From Gracilimonas sp040904925 (GTDB lineage: Bacteria > Bacteroidota > Rhodothermia > Balneolales > Balneolaceae), in contig JBBDSP010000006.1 of assembly GCA_040904925.1 (NCBI GenBank), positions 124,001 to 188,000 of the forward strand: a DNA stretch of 64,000 nt. Direction: 5' to 3'. Each line of letters starts with the position of its first letter. Within the stretch, counting starts at the first letter, position 1. This document shows, one piece after another, positions 9,043 to 17,213 of the stretch. The position numbers and the translations under genes are program-made. Below the pieces are notes generated by a model. The model was not told where the DNA came from and made no database searches. It was given only the letters and a program-made list of their open reading frames with translations.

Positions 9043-9585
9043 ATGATCAAGATAGGGCTTATTTCAGACACACATAATTATCTGGATCCTCAGGTTTCAG
9101 AGTATTTCAAGGACTGTGACGAAATTTGGCATGCAGGAGATTTTGGAACAATAGAGGTAGCTGATTCTCTGCAGGAAATCGCTCCGGTTGTTGGTGTTTA
9201 TGGAAATATTGACGGACAGGATGTGCGTAAGGAGTATCCGCTTCATCAACGCTTTGAGAGAGAGGGCCTTAATGTCTGGATGACACATATTGGCGGCATC
9301 CCTGGCAGGTATTGTATCCCCATTCGTGAAGAGTTAGAGAAAAATCCACCTGATGTATTTATTTGTGGCCACTCTCATATACTGAGAATATCCCGGGATC
9401 AGGATCTGGAAAAAATGCTCTATTTAAACCCCGGAGCTGCCGGAAGACAGGGATTTCAAACCCACAGAACCATCATCCGTTTTGAGATCGACCGGGGGAA
9501 AATTCACAACGTTGAGGTTATCAATCTTGATCTGGATGAAGAAAGTGAAAATACCGGTGAGAAGGTAAAATCCAAAGCTAAGTGA
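9043..9585 (+). CDS. YfcE/MJ0936-family metallophosphodiesterase
   Basis: This is a 180-residue cytoplasmic calcineurin-like phosphoesterase. Metal-binding motifs in order: D-T-H in LISDTHN (residues 7-11), HAGDFG (about 30-35), GNID (about 54-57), H82 in THIGG, and the C-terminal GHSH (about 109-112). Length and motif spacing match the YfcE/MJ0936 group, which hydrolyse phosphodiesters in vitro with unknown natural substrates. The last 20 residues are charged and probably disordered. It is divergent from the glycosyltransferase (56 bp between starts) and convergent with the CrtI-family gene (5 bp between stops). Confidence 0.9.
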   Translation: MIKIGLISDTHNYLDPQVSEYFKDCDEIWHAGDFGTIEVADSLQEIAPVVGVYGNIDGQDVRKEYPLHQRFEREGLNVWMTHIGGIPGRYCIPIREELEKNPPDVFICGHSHILRISRDQDLEKMLYLNPGAAGRQGFQTHRTIIRFEIDRGKIHNVEVINLDLDEESENTGEKVKSKAK

Positions 9586-9590
9586 GAATA

Positions 9591-11066
9591 TTAATTCTCG
9601 TGCCTTTCGATCAATTCAACAGCATTAAAAGCTGACTGAACAACAAGCGGAATTCCTCCTCCGGGATGTGTAGACCCACCTACAAAATACAGTCCTTTAA
9701 CTTCTTTTGATTTATTGCGGGGTCTTAAAAAAGCAGAAAACTTATCGTTTGAAGAAGTACCGTAGATGCTGCCTTTGTTGGATCGGTATTTTTCATAAAA
9801 ATTGGATGGTGTGATCTTTTCTTTGAATACAATATGCTCTGAAACCCTCTCTAAACCTCTTTCTTCAAGCATCCGAATGACTTTATCTCCATATTTTTCT
9901 GCTTCGTCTTCCCAATTGTATTGATCGGTTAAATAAGGTGCATTGATCAAGACAAAAAGGTTTGAAGAGTTATTAGGAGCGTGCTCAGGATCGGAGTGAG
10001 AGGTATTTGCAATATATATGGTTGGGTCATCCGGCATCACTTTTTCCTGAAAGATCTGATTAAACTCTTTTTCATAATCTTCAGAAAAAAAGATGTTGTG
10101 GTGTTCCAGCTCAGGATAAATTTTGTTGATACCCAGCATCATGACGAAGCCTGAACAAGAAGGTTCAATTTGCTTCGCTTTTTCTTTTCTTCGGGGTGAA
10201 ATGGAAGAGTCCGGCAGCAAATGTGTGATAGTTTCAGTAGCATCACTGTTGGATATGACGAGATCAGATTCAATTAATGAACTATCTTCAAGGATGATAC
10301 CAACTGCTTGTCCCTTCTCTGTTTGGATGGATTTGATATTTGAATTGAAGTGAAACTTAACTCCCAGCGCAAGAGCGAGTTCCTGAAATGCTTCCGCTAC
10401 TTTATATAATCCACCTCTCACATAATAACCACCCTGATTCAATTCAACATGAGGGATCACATTTAAAGTGGCAGGGGCAAGAAAAGGAGAGGAGCCGTTA
10501 TAGGTAGTAAATCGCTTAAAAAATTTTCGCAAATACGAGGAGCTGAATTTACTGTCAACTCGCTTGCTTACGGTCGTAAAAGCATCAATTCCGAAAAAAC
10601 TAAGGATATCTAATTCTTTCAGGTCTTTAAATTCATAAAGAGGATTGAAGATAAATGCATCAGCCGTTTTATTATAAAGGCTCTCCGAATATTTCAGGAA
10701 TTCTGAATATGCATTAGCATCTTCAGAAGCAAAAGATCTGATCTCCTCTACAGTTGCCAAGTGATCTTTATAATTATTAAACACTGTGCCGTCGGGATAA
10801 AAGTATTTACAGATAGGATCGAGGGGAGCAAGGTCAAGATAGTCTGAAAGATCATATCCACATTCAGAGAATAATTTTTCGAGAATGAAAGGCATCGTCA
10901 ATAGACTTGGGCCGGTATCAAAGCGAAAACCCTTCGCTTCAATTTGGTTCATCTTACCGCCAACAGAACTATTTTTCTCAAATACCGAAACCTTATGTCC
11001 CTTTGCTGCCAGTAAGCAAGCAACTGATAGCCCACCAAGTCCGGCACCAATAACTGTTATCTTCAT
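9591..11066 (-). CDS. CrtI-family carotenoid desaturase/oxidoreductase
   Basis: This is a 491-residue FAD enzyme. An N-terminal Rossmann motif GAGLGGLSVACLLAAKGH with an acidic end of the second strand (VFEKN) is followed by GGKMN and RFDTGPSLLTMP, characteristic of phytoene desaturases. The C-terminal FAD motif YFVGGSTHPGGGIPLVVQS is intact. The family dehydrogenates phytoene, or later carotenoid intermediates, at the membrane using FAD. Whether this is CrtI (phytoene to lycopene), a CrtD-like 3,4-desaturase or a terminal carotenoid oxidase cannot be told from sequence by eye. No crtB, crtY or other carotenoid gene is adjacent, which leans slightly toward a stand-alone modifying enzyme. The gene is followed by YfcE on the other strand and preceded, 54 bp away, by a PH-domain protein. 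Confidence 0.85.
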   Translation of the reverse strand: MKITVIGAGLGGLSVACLLAAKGHKVSVFEKNSSVGGKMNQIEAKGFRFDTGPSLLTMPFILEKLFSECGYDLSDYLDLAPLDPICKYFYPDGTVFNNYKDHLATVEEIRSFASEDANAYSEFLKYSESLYNKTADAFIFNPLYEFKDLKELDILSFFGIDAFTTVSKRVDSKFSSSYLRKFFKRFTTYNGSSPFLAPATLNVIPHVELNQGGYYVRGGLYKVAEAFQELALALGVKFHFNSNIKSIQTEKGQAVGIILEDSSLIESDLVISNSDATETITHLLPDSSISPRRKEKAKQIEPSCSGFVMMLGINKIYPELEHHNIFFSEDYEKEFNQIFQEKVMPDDPTIYIANTSHSDPEHAPNNSSNLFVLINAPYLTDQYNWEDEAEKYGDKVIRMLEERGLERVSEHIVFKEKITPSNFYEKYRSNKGSIYGTSSNDKFSAFLRPRNKSKEVKGLYFVGGSTHPGGGIPLVVQSAFNAVELIERHEN

Positions 11067-11120
11067 CTAATTCAGTGGATCCTATTTGTCAGAGCTAATT
11101 CTTTTTACGTAAAAATCGTT

Positions 11121-11651
11121 TTACTCAGATATTTTCTGTTCTATTCGCTTCAGAGAATCTCGGATCTCTTTGAGTATTTCGGTAGCAGAATCTGCCTGTT
11201 GGCTGGGAGTTGTTCCGGTATTATCAGTCACTTTATCCCGTTGTTCAAAAACTAAGTTTCTGAATTCAAAGGCATCAATAATACCGATAAGTGAAAGGTC
11301 TGAAGTCCCTTGCCCCGTATTTCCGGCTGTCTCTATCTTGAGAATACTCAATCCAAAATACTTTAGCAGCGGACCTTCTTTAAAAGTAAGATCCTGAATT
11401 TTATCCAGCGGAATGGTTCTCTCTGTATGAAAGATATAGCCTTTTTTAAATCGTAAAGATCTGGTGGTAAGTTCACATTCCAGTCGTTCAAAATAGCGGT
11501 TCAGATAGAATGAGCCTAGGATCAGCCAGATCGGTATTAATGGGATCAATACTACTGTTATTAAACAGATCAATGAACCGAACCAAAGAAAATAGGTTTT
11601 GATCTTTGGGTTGAAGGAAGCTTTTTGAAGTATAGTTGCTTTTGTACTCAT
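11121..11651 (-). CDS. Bacterial PH-domain (bPH2/DUF304, YdbT-like) membrane protein
   Basis: This is a 176-residue protein. Two adjoining hydrophobic helices at about 22-52 form a membrane hairpin. They are followed by a bPH2 domain: YLNRYFERLECELTTRSLRFKKG, then RTIPLDKIQDLTFKEGPLLKYFG and LKIETAG, the usual motif chain of DUF304 proteins (about 49-125). The last 40 residues are polar and end in a short amphipathic helix. Domains of this kind are found in YdbS/YdbT-type membrane proteins of unclear function. Single-copy architecture (one hairpin, one PH) is common. A terminator for the next gene upstream lies just before its start, so it has its own promoter. Confidence 0.8.
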   Translation of the reverse strand: MSTKATILQKASFNPKIKTYFLWFGSLICLITVVLIPLIPIWLILGSFYLNRYFERLECELTTRSLRFKKGYIFHTERTIPLDKIQDLTFKEGPLLKYFGLSILKIETAGNTGQGTSDLSLIGIIDAFEFRNLVFEQRDKVTDNTGTTPSQQADSATEILKEIRDSLKRIEQKISE

Positions 11652-11673
11652 GATGGAGGTTAGTTACAGGTAA

Positions 11674-11701
11674 TAAAAAAGGCGTCTGTTGTAGACGCCT
11701 C
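11674..11701 (-). terminator. Rho-independent terminator of msrB
   Basis: Read on the minus strand, AGGCGTCT, a 5-base loop and AGACGCCT form a perfect 8-bp stem, followed by TTTTTTATTA. It lies 31 bp past the msrB stop and ends transcription before the PH-domain gene. Confidence 0.9.
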
Positions 11702-11731
11702 ATTATCTAAATAGTTACGGTGATTAACAAC

Positions 11732-12310
11732 CTACATATCGCGGGAATTTTCATAAGAAGCCACATCTTCCTTCTCAATAAAATCCATGGCAGCTGAGTT
11801 CATGCAGTATCTCAGACCGGTGGGTTGGGGGCCATCATCAAAAACGTGCCCTAAATGACTTCCGCAGTTAGAACAGACGATCTCTGTCCTTGTCATCCAT
11901 AAACTATTATCCTCACGTTCACCCACTAGTGAATCGGCTAAGGGTTTCCAGAAGCTGGGCCAGCCTGAACCGCTTTCATATTTATGTTCAGAGCTGTAAA
12001 GCTTCTGTCCACAAGCGCCGCATACGTATATTCCGTCTCTTTTATTACTATTGTATTCATTTATCCAAGGAATTTCAGTTCCCCGCTCTCGTAGAATGCG
12101 ATACTCTTTAGAGCTCAGAATCTGTTTCCATTCGGCTTCTGTTTTTTGGTGAGGATATTTTTCATCAGGCAAGGTATCCTGAGCGGCGGTATTAAGAACT
12201 GGTGATTCAATTTCTTTATGAGTGTGTTCAGAAGCAGGTTCATTATTCAGAAAAGTAAATATCAATAACCCTGCCAAGGTAAATACACCGGCTAAAACTA
12301 CATATTTCAT
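11732..12310 (-). CDS. msrB: Peptide-methionine (R)-S-oxide reductase MsrB, membrane-anchored
   Basis: MsrB reduces methionine-R-sulfoxide in proteins. From the ATG chosen here (12308-12310) the protein has 192 residues: a hydrophobic anchor or signal at about 2-19, a linker, then the MsrB domain (about 55-180). Seen: the two zinc CxxC pairs (CGACG and CSNCG), SGSGWPSFWKP, and the catalytic Cys in LRYCMNS. The anchor suggests the enzyme acts outside the cytoplasm. A GTG 33 bases upstream would add 11 residues (12343), but the ATG gives a normal signal-peptide start with Lys next to Met. A terminator follows the gene. No msrA is nearby. Confidence 0.93.
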   Translation of the reverse strand: MKYVVLAGVFTLAGLLIFTFLNNEPASEHTHKEIESPVLNTAAQDTLPDEKYPHQKTEAEWKQILSSKEYRILRERGTEIPWINEYNSNKRDGIYVCGACGQKLYSSEHKYESGSGWPSFWKPLADSLVGEREDNSLWMTRTEIVCSNCGSHLGHVFDDGPQPTGLRYCMNSAAMDFIEKEDVASYENSRDM

Positions 12311-12343
12311 AGTTGTATAATTGATTGAACTTTTAAAGTACAC

Positions 12344-12835
12344 AATGCAATTAACAGTACGAATTCAGTTTTAGTTTAGATTGGGTAATATTTTTTTGAA
12401 CAGGTGAAGAGCGAGAAAACTAATTTAACCAAAAAGTCATCCTTGTAATGTTAGATAATTAGAGGGCAATACTCCTGCAGCAGCATATCATATCTCCCAG
12501 CCTTATACACCGATCTCTTTTGTTTTCTCCTTCACCAAGGAGAAAGACGCGTTGATAAAACTCTAAGCTATAACTAATCATCTACACTTTTATCAATATC
12601 AAAAAAAGTCCTCTCCTTGTGAAGGAGAGGATTTAGGTGAGGTCTGAGTATAGGGTTAATGGCTTTTAATACCTTTTGTGAAGCTGATTCGTTCAGAAGG
12701 GGAAGAATGTCAAAACCGTACTTACTATGATTACATAATAGGTTATGGAATGCAATTCGAATTGGGATCCTTCGGAGTACCTTCAGCGTGTCCGGAAGAA
12801 AGGTATTAGAATCAGTATAACTTTATACCAAGTAT
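12344..12835. other. Non-coding 490-bp spacer with palindromes and repeat fragments
   Basis: I see no gene here. It contains a copy of a repeat also found at 32690 and 36727 (GTCATCCTTGTAATGTTAGATAATT, 12436-12460); two palindromes (TTCTCCTT-CACC-AAGGAGAA at 12525-12544 and CCTCTCCTT-GTG-AAGGAGAGG at 12610-12630, the latter followed by ATTTAGGTGAGGT); and near 12766-12790 GATCCTTCGGAGTACCTTCAG, a half-copy of the GTCATTCTGAG-type repeat described at 57.8 kb. Confidence 0.6.
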
Positions 12836-14314
12836 TTACCAGTCAATATCCCAATTATTATATTCATCTCTGAAACGTTCAGGTGCTTTTTGTTTAAAGA
12901 GACGAATACCGGCCGTAAAACCAACCCAAAAGCGATATTCACGGCCTTTGCGCTCCGGTGACCACATACTGTACCAGGTATAATCTTCAGCGCCATTTAC
13001 ACGTGTTATCTGGGCATTCAATGATGGGCCACCATAAACAGAGAACCCATCAGCAAAACGCTTACCCAATAAGAATTTGTAGGAATAAATGAGATTGAGA
13101 TCCCTTGACCATTTGTCCTCAAATTGATGGGTGACTGCAAATTCCTGATTTACGTACATAGTCTCATTCTTCCAGTTTCGGAAGGAATCCTGGATATTCT
13201 TTTCAAGTCCCACGGCCAGTCCTACCCGATAAACATCCCGGTTTAATAAAGTGTTATACCCGAATATTGCGGAATTATAAACGCGATGTGTTCCAAGCGT
13301 GAGTCCAACATCGGTGAACCCCCCGTCAGAAAACCTGACGTCTATATTTTTACGTCCGTTTCCATAATAACTGATCAATCCGATGGGTACTCCCTCAAAT
13401 TCTTTAGCAACGTTTATAAGGCCAATTTGGAGTCCGGTTGCAGTTTCTGAAGCATTAAGAATTCCGGCAAACTGAAGTCCGTTAAGATATCTTGCAATGT
13501 TTGCGCCTCCTGAAATAGAAACTCCCTCAAGATCATTGGCAATGTTAAGTCCTCCGGCAAATAGTAATCCACTCGCATTCTTACGAGCAACATTAACCCC
13601 ACCGGATGCCATCAAACCTTCAATATCTCCAAGCGCAATATTTGCAGCACCGGATGCCTGAAGCCCTGAAATATCAGAACCGGCAAAATTTAAGATACCG
13701 GCCGCCTGAAGCCCTTCCACATCCTCTTTAGCGATGTTTGCAATACCGGCCGCTTGCAAACCGGAAATGTCTCCCCAGGCTGCATTGACAATTCCCGAAC
13801 CCTGTAACCCTTCAATGTCACCCTGGGCTATATTTCCAAGTCCTGAAAACTGTAGTCCGCTGGAGTTATTTCCAGCAATATTTAATCCGCCAACTATTTG
13901 AATTCCTTTCAGATCTTTACCCGCAAGATTTGTTAATCCGGCTATCTGGATGCCACTCATATCTTCTTTAGCAATATTACCAAGGCCGGCAATATTTACT
14001 CCGTATATATGTCCGCCACTTATATTTCCAAGACCTGCGATTTGAAGTCCGTGTGAGTAGTACTTGGTATAATTGACAAGTCCACCGATCTCGGCACCAT
14101 CTAAACCACCATGGTATCCTGCAAGAATGTTGATGGAATACTTGGCGGTGTACTCAGGAGCTTCAAGTCCGTTAGTGCTTAAAGGAGGGAAGAGGGTAAC
14201 CCTCCACTTTCGATATTTAAGGTCTTCACCTGAAGAATCCTGTGCTAAAATATGCTGAGGCAGAAGAAGACTTCCTGCTAAAAAAAGTATGAGTGGTAAA
14301 ATTCGCTTGATCAT
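12836..14314 (-). CDS. Surface/outer-membrane protein with 16-residue GLQxAGxxNIA repeats (LA_2272-like)
   Basis: This is a 492-residue protein with a signal peptide (about 1-24, ending HILAQ). Residues 89-307 are a tandem array: ten units of exactly 16 residues and then four of 14-15, consensus GLQxAGxxNIAxxDxx. Such glycine/asparagine-phased short repeats predict a beta-solenoid or stacked-hairpin structure and match what databases call LA_2272-type surface repeat proteins. The C-terminal 150 residues (about 330-492) have alternating aromatic strands (..YNSAIFGYNTLLNRDVYRVGLAVGLEKN.. and ..FWVGFTAGIRLF..), suggesting a beta-barrel-like outer-membrane part. The function is unknown. It appears monocistronic, flanked by a 490-bp repeat-bearing spacer downstream and about 100 bp upstream. 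Confidence 0.75.
   Translation of the reverse strand: MIKRILPLILFLAGSLLLPQHILAQDSSGEDLKYRKWRVTLFPPLSTNGLEAPEYTAKYSINILAGYHGGLDGAEIGGLVNYTKYYSHGLQIAGLGNISGGHIYGVNIAGLGNIAKEDMSGIQIAGLTNLAGKDLKGIQIVGGLNIAGNNSSGLQFSGLGNIAQGDIEGLQGSGIVNAAWGDISGLQAAGIANIAKEDVEGLQAAGILNFAGSDISGLQASGAANIALGDIEGLMASGGVNVARKNASGLLFAGGLNIANDLEGVSISGGANIARYLNGLQFAGILNASETATGLQIGLINVAKEFEGVPIGLISYYGNGRKNIDVRFSDGGFTDVGLTLGTHRVYNSAIFGYNTLLNRDVYRVGLAVGLEKNIQDSFRNWKNETMYVNQEFAVTHQFEDKWSRDLNLIYSYKFLLGKRFADGFSVYGGPSLNAQITRVNGAEDYTWYSMWSPERKGREYRFWVGFTAGIRLFKQKAPERFRDEYNNWDIDW
13394..14050 (-). repeat. Coding tandem repeat, about 48-bp period (14 units)
   Basis: This DNA encodes residues 89-307 of the surface protein. Ten successive units are 48 bp, the last four 42-45 bp. 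The units differ at the DNA level while the Gly, Asn and Gln/Ala positions are kept, so the array is old and selected rather than a recent slippage product. Confidence 0.8.
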
Positions 14315-14411
14315 AGATACTCAAAACTTGTAGGGTTTTAATTCGGTGACTCTCTACGATCTTTCTGAAAAAAAGTTAAGGTAATCCTCAAAAAAAGAGG
14401 CTGCTCTAATT

Positions 14412-14942
14412 TTAAACCACCGCAGGCTTCAGGTGATCAAATTCTTCATCCAGCTTTTTATTCCAGTTTTGAACTTCCTCAACTTTTTGAAGCAGATCTT
14501 CATATTTACCTTCAATATCTACCGATTCAATTTTATTACCCTGGGAGATATTGTTGACTATATCCTGATCATCGTCTGAAATAACCTCACCAAATACGGC
14601 ATGCTTTCCATCTAACCAGGGCGTAGCGATATGTGTAATGAAAAACTGACTCCCGTTGGTATTCGGACCGGCATTAGCCATAGAGAGTTTACCCGGTTCG
14701 TTATGAATCAATTCATCATGGAATTCATCTTCAAAACTATAACCGGGGCCTCCACGGCCATCACCGGTTGGGCATCCGCCCTGGACCATGAAATCATTTA
14801 TAACTCTATGAAAATTCAAGTTATCGAAATAGCCCCGTGTCGCAAGGTTTACAAAATTGGCAACAGTTTTTGGCACTCTCTCTTCAAATAATTGAATATT
14901 GATCGTGCCTTTACTGGTGGTAATAGATGCTTTTAAACTCAT
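14412..14942 (-). CDS. Cyclophilin-type peptidyl-prolyl isomerase
   Basis: This is a 176-residue cytoplasmic protein (no signal peptide). Cyclophilin motifs: VANFVNLA, NLNFHRVINDFMVQGGCPTGDGRGGPGY (catalytic Arg and Gln in FHRV..FMVQGG), SMANAGPNTNGSQFFIT, and WLDGKHAVFGEV. The C-terminal 40 residues (LLQKVEEVQNWNKKLDEEF..) extend past the usual PpiB end and look helical. It catalyses cis-trans isomerisation of X-Pro bonds. Its ATG overlaps the TGA of the upstream PagL-like gene by 4 bp (ATGA), which indicates translational coupling. Confidence 0.93.
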   Translation of the reverse strand: MSLKASITTSKGTINIQLFEERVPKTVANFVNLATRGYFDNLNFHRVINDFMVQGGCPTGDGRGGPGYSFEDEFHDELIHNEPGKLSMANAGPNTNGSQFFITHIATPWLDGKHAVFGEVISDDDQDIVNNISQGNKIESVDIEGKYEDLLQKVEEVQNWNKKLDEEFDHLKPAVV

Positions 14943-15553
14943 TGATTTATTGAAAGTGTTAAAAATAAGAAGTTAGAATCCAGCCCGGGATTTTCAACTC
15001 CTGTTTGTGCATTAGAAATGTGATGAAATTTATATCCAAAAGATACTATGGCAAATCTGTTTAATGAAAAACTGTTTCCCACTGTGATATCAAAAGTAAA
15101 GTTCAGGGTTCTTGCTTTGTCAGTAGGGAAATTATCCTCCATATAAATAATACCCCCAGTAGTTTGAAGAAAGGGGGCGATCAGGTTAGAAATTGAGTTT
15201 GTTAAAGCAAATCCGGCCGGAGAAAATCCAAAACCTGAGCGAGAAACTCTTCGGTTGTTTTCGTCTCTTTTTGGGTAATCAAAATGAATATATGGAATGA
15301 TGTCTGCGGTGTACCAAAGTGTTTTTTGTGGAGAATAGGATCGGATGCTGCGTTGGTAACCGAAGGCGAATATCTGAGTCTGTGAGTTTTCAGTCTTCCC
15401 TAAAAATCTCATGGAATCCCCTGAGTAGCCACCCCATATAGACCATCGGTGGTCTTTATCAACTGGAATAGATTGAGCTTCAATTTTTTGCGGAAGCAAT
15501 AGAAGTATAAAAATTATAGGTGCCAAAAAGCCGGATAATGGATAAGACTTCAA
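14939..15553 (-). CDS. PagL-like lipid A 3-O-deacylase (acyloxyacyl hydrolase family)
   Basis: This is a 204-residue protein. A signal peptide (about 1-26, ending KIEAQ) is followed by an about 8-strand outer-membrane barrel pattern. The diagnostic segment is near the C-terminus: GYKFHHISNAQTGVENPGLD, matching the PagL H-x-S-N and N-x-G-x-E region (active-site His and Ser visible as H-I-S; the acidic third member is Asp here). PagL enzymes remove the 3-O acyl chain of lipid A in the outer membrane and change endotoxin packing. The identification rests mainly on this motif plus size and topology. It is the first gene of a two-gene overlap with cyclophilin; a link between the two jobs is not obvious. 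Confidence 0.7.
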   Translation of the reverse strand: MKSYPLSGFLAPIIFILLLLPQKIEAQSIPVDKDHRWSIWGGYSGDSMRFLGKTENSQTQIFAFGYQRSIRSYSPQKTLWYTADIIPYIHFDYPKRDENNRRVSRSGFGFSPAGFALTNSISNLIAPFLQTTGGIIYMEDNFPTDKARTLNFTFDITVGNSFSLNRFAIVSFGYKFHHISNAQTGVENPGLDSNFLFLTLSINQ

Positions 15554-15571
15554 TGATAAAATACTGTCAGG

Positions 15572-15898
15572 TTATGTGGGTTTCTTCTTGGAAGAGTTTA
15601 AACTGATTACAGAAACAATCCAAATGGCAAGCCATGCACCGGCTAAATAATAATTATTGCTGTAAACTAATATACCCACGGTAAGTCCATAAACTATATG
15701 ATAAAATATTTGAGGAGCGGTTGTATTATTTGCCTTACGCTGCAGAGACGGCATAAAAAAAGCAAGTATTTTACTTATAAACAGGAGGGAAGTATAAACC
15801 CACAGAACGACTTCAAGCACCGTATTTGCGTAAAATGCAAACACTACAATGAAGAGCAAAATGATTACATCTAAATAAGCATCTTTTATCCAGGTCAT
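15572..15898 (-). CDS. Small polytopic membrane protein, unknown function
   Basis: This is a 108-residue protein with three to four hydrophobic helices (about 9-28, 30-50, 66-80 and 84-101) and a basic tail (SSKKKPT). I do not recognise a family. It lies 18 bp upstream of the PagL-like gene and 5 bp after the cold-shock gene, all on the minus strand, so it may be co-transcribed with them. Confidence 0.65.
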   Translation of the reverse strand: MTWIKDAYLDVIILLFIVVFAFYANTVLEVVLWVYTSLLFISKILAFFMPSLQRKANNTTAPQIFYHIVYGLTVGILVYSNNYYLAGAWLAIWIVSVISLNSSKKKPT

Positions 15899-15903
15899 TT
15901 ATG

Positions 15904-16137
15904 TTATTCCGCTTCGTCTTCAATAGGATTGAGAGAGACAACTTCTTTGGCATGCAGTCCTTTATCCCCCTGATCCAGTAAAAACTCAACTTCTTCGCCT
16001 CGTCTCAATTTCTTAAATCCATCAGCCTGTATTTCGGAATAATGGACGAATGCGTCTTCTCCTTCATCTGTACTGATGAAACCATATCCTTTGGTGTTAT
16101 GAAACCACTTTACCGTACCCTTTTGTTTATCTGACAT
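15904..16137 (-). CDS. Cold-shock domain protein (CspA family)
   Basis: This is a 77-residue protein from the ATG at 16135-16137 (MSDKQKGTVKWF); a longer in-frame reading to 16188 would add 17 residues with no counterpart in the family and is not used. It is a single cold-shock domain with RNP1 (KGYGFIS) and RNP2 (DAFVHYS), a five-stranded OB fold that binds single-stranded RNA or DNA and melts RNA secondary structure. The tail (NPIEDEAE) is acidic. About 100 bp separate it from the next gene upstream, leaving room for a leader. Confidence 0.95.
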   Translation of the reverse strand: MSDKQKGTVKWFHNTKGYGFISTDEGEDAFVHYSEIQADGFKKLRRGEEVEFLLDQGDKGLHAKEVVSLNPIEDEAE

Positions 16138-16241
16138 AAATACCCGAATTATATTAACGTTTAAATGATGAGGTTTTTTCCTCAACAACTAAGCTAAAAT
16201 AATTTTTGCAGATAATACAATCAACAGGAACTTAGATTTAG

Positions 16242-16826
16242 TTAGCGGATATGAAATTCCTCTACCCAAATAATAAATCCTTCCGGTTTACTGGACTGTG
16301 ATAAGGCCGTATTTGTAATATGATTAAAATCCATTTCATTGGAAATATCAACCAATAATCCTTCAACCTTTATGATCTGACCATCTCGCAGTGACTTAAT
16401 TTGGTTTTCGATCTCTGATGTAGATGGTATCAAGTGCCACAGATCTGTTTCTCCATAAATTTTTGGTACAGGCAGGGGTGGGCGGGTCAGGTTCAGATCA
16501 AAACTTCGGTCTCCTAATGTGAAAAATGTATAGTCAAGATTACGACTGTCAGAAAGTTCATTCCAGCCTACAACAGCATCAACAGGAGAATACTTGGAAA
16601 ATGAGTCAAAGAAATATCGTTTCCTTTTGATAACACGAACCTCACTTTTGATTACCTTTTTTGGCGTGAAGGTGGCTCCTTTAAAAGTAAAAGGCTCCTG
16701 CCATGTCAGCCTCTCAATTTTGGGTTCTTCTTTAGCAGTTACACCCGGACCGTGGTTTACGGGGAAGTTGGAGTAAACGATATAGCCCGAAGCTACGAAT
16801 ACACAGAAAACTAAATATTTAACCAT
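16242..16826 (-). CDS. Uncharacterised membrane-anchored or periplasmic protein
   Basis: This is a 194-residue protein with an N-terminal hydrophobic segment at about 4-20 and a periplasmic-type remainder. No named domain. The stretch YSPVDAVVGWNELSD.. followed by IPSTSEIENQIKSLRDGQIIKVEGLLVDI and an ending ..IIWVEEFHI resembles, from memory, an uncharacterised bacterial family with a PVD..lGWG.mSD motif and an IK.G..V...G.LV.. motif that often ends in a VWVe strand. I offer this only as a lead. It stands alone, upstream of the cold-shock gene and next to tRNA-Leu on the other strand. Confidence 0.6.
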   Translation of the reverse strand: MVKYLVFCVFVASGYIVYSNFPVNHGPGVTAKEEPKIERLTWQEPFTFKGATFTPKKVIKSEVRVIKRKRYFFDSFSKYSPVDAVVGWNELSDSRNLDYTFFTLGDRSFDLNLTRPPLPVPKIYGETDLWHLIPSTSEIENQIKSLRDGQIIKVEGLLVDISNEMDFNHITNTALSQSSKPEGFIIWVEEFHIR

Positions 16827-17029
16827 GATGGCTCCTTGTTTTTATTACAAGAGTGTTGTTGGTGACTGTTTGTTACATTTTTATTAGAACTCTTTAATTA
16901 AAGGGTTCGAGAAATGTTCCAGGATTTAAGGAGATGAGAGAAAAGAGCTGCCAAATAAAGATTAAAAATAGAGCGAAAGGCTTTTGTTTTTTAACCGTTA
17001 CTAACCTTATCTTTGAAGCCTTCGATAAA

Positions 17030-17111
17030 GCCAAAGTGGCGGAATTGGTAGACGCGCGCGACTCAAAATCGCGTTCCTCCGGGAGTGTGGGTTCGAGTCC
17101 CACCTTTGGTA
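17030..17111 (+). tRNA. tRNA-Leu (anticodon CAA)
   Basis: The acceptor GCCAAAG pairs with CTTTGGT (first pair G-U), and the discriminator A is at 17111. The D-loop contains GGAATTGGTAGAC. The anticodon stem GCGA/TCGC encloses loop CTCAAAA, giving anticodon CAA (reads UUG). A long variable arm (CCTCCGGGAG region) is as expected for a class II tRNA, and the T-arm is GTGGG-TTCGAGT-CCCAC. CCA is not encoded. Confidence 0.97.
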
Positions 17112-17117
17112 CTTAAG

Positions 17118-17148
17118 CCTTGTTCATTTTTATGAATGAGGTTTTTTT
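17118..17148 (+). terminator. Terminator after tRNA-Leu
   Basis: CCTTGTTCAT pairs over 10 bp (two G-U) with ATGAATGAGG around a TTTT loop and is followed by seven T. It lies 6 bp after the tRNA. Confidence 0.9.
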
Positions 17149-17213
17149 ATGAGAATCACTTTAGGAAAAGAATATCTAAAGTTGTGTTATCAACTGATCA
17201 TGATTCCCTTATT

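Noticed and set aside
9591..11066. Carotenoid gene as the direct target of the B12 sensor, by analogy with CarH in Myxococcus
   Set aside because: The genes are over 30 kb apart, and the sensor has no DNA-binding domain; nothing in the sequence supports direct control.
12610..12643. Palindrome CCTCTCCTT-GTG-AAGGAGAGG as a terminator
   Set aside because: It has no T-run on either strand and is far from gene ends; it looks like a dispersed repeat.
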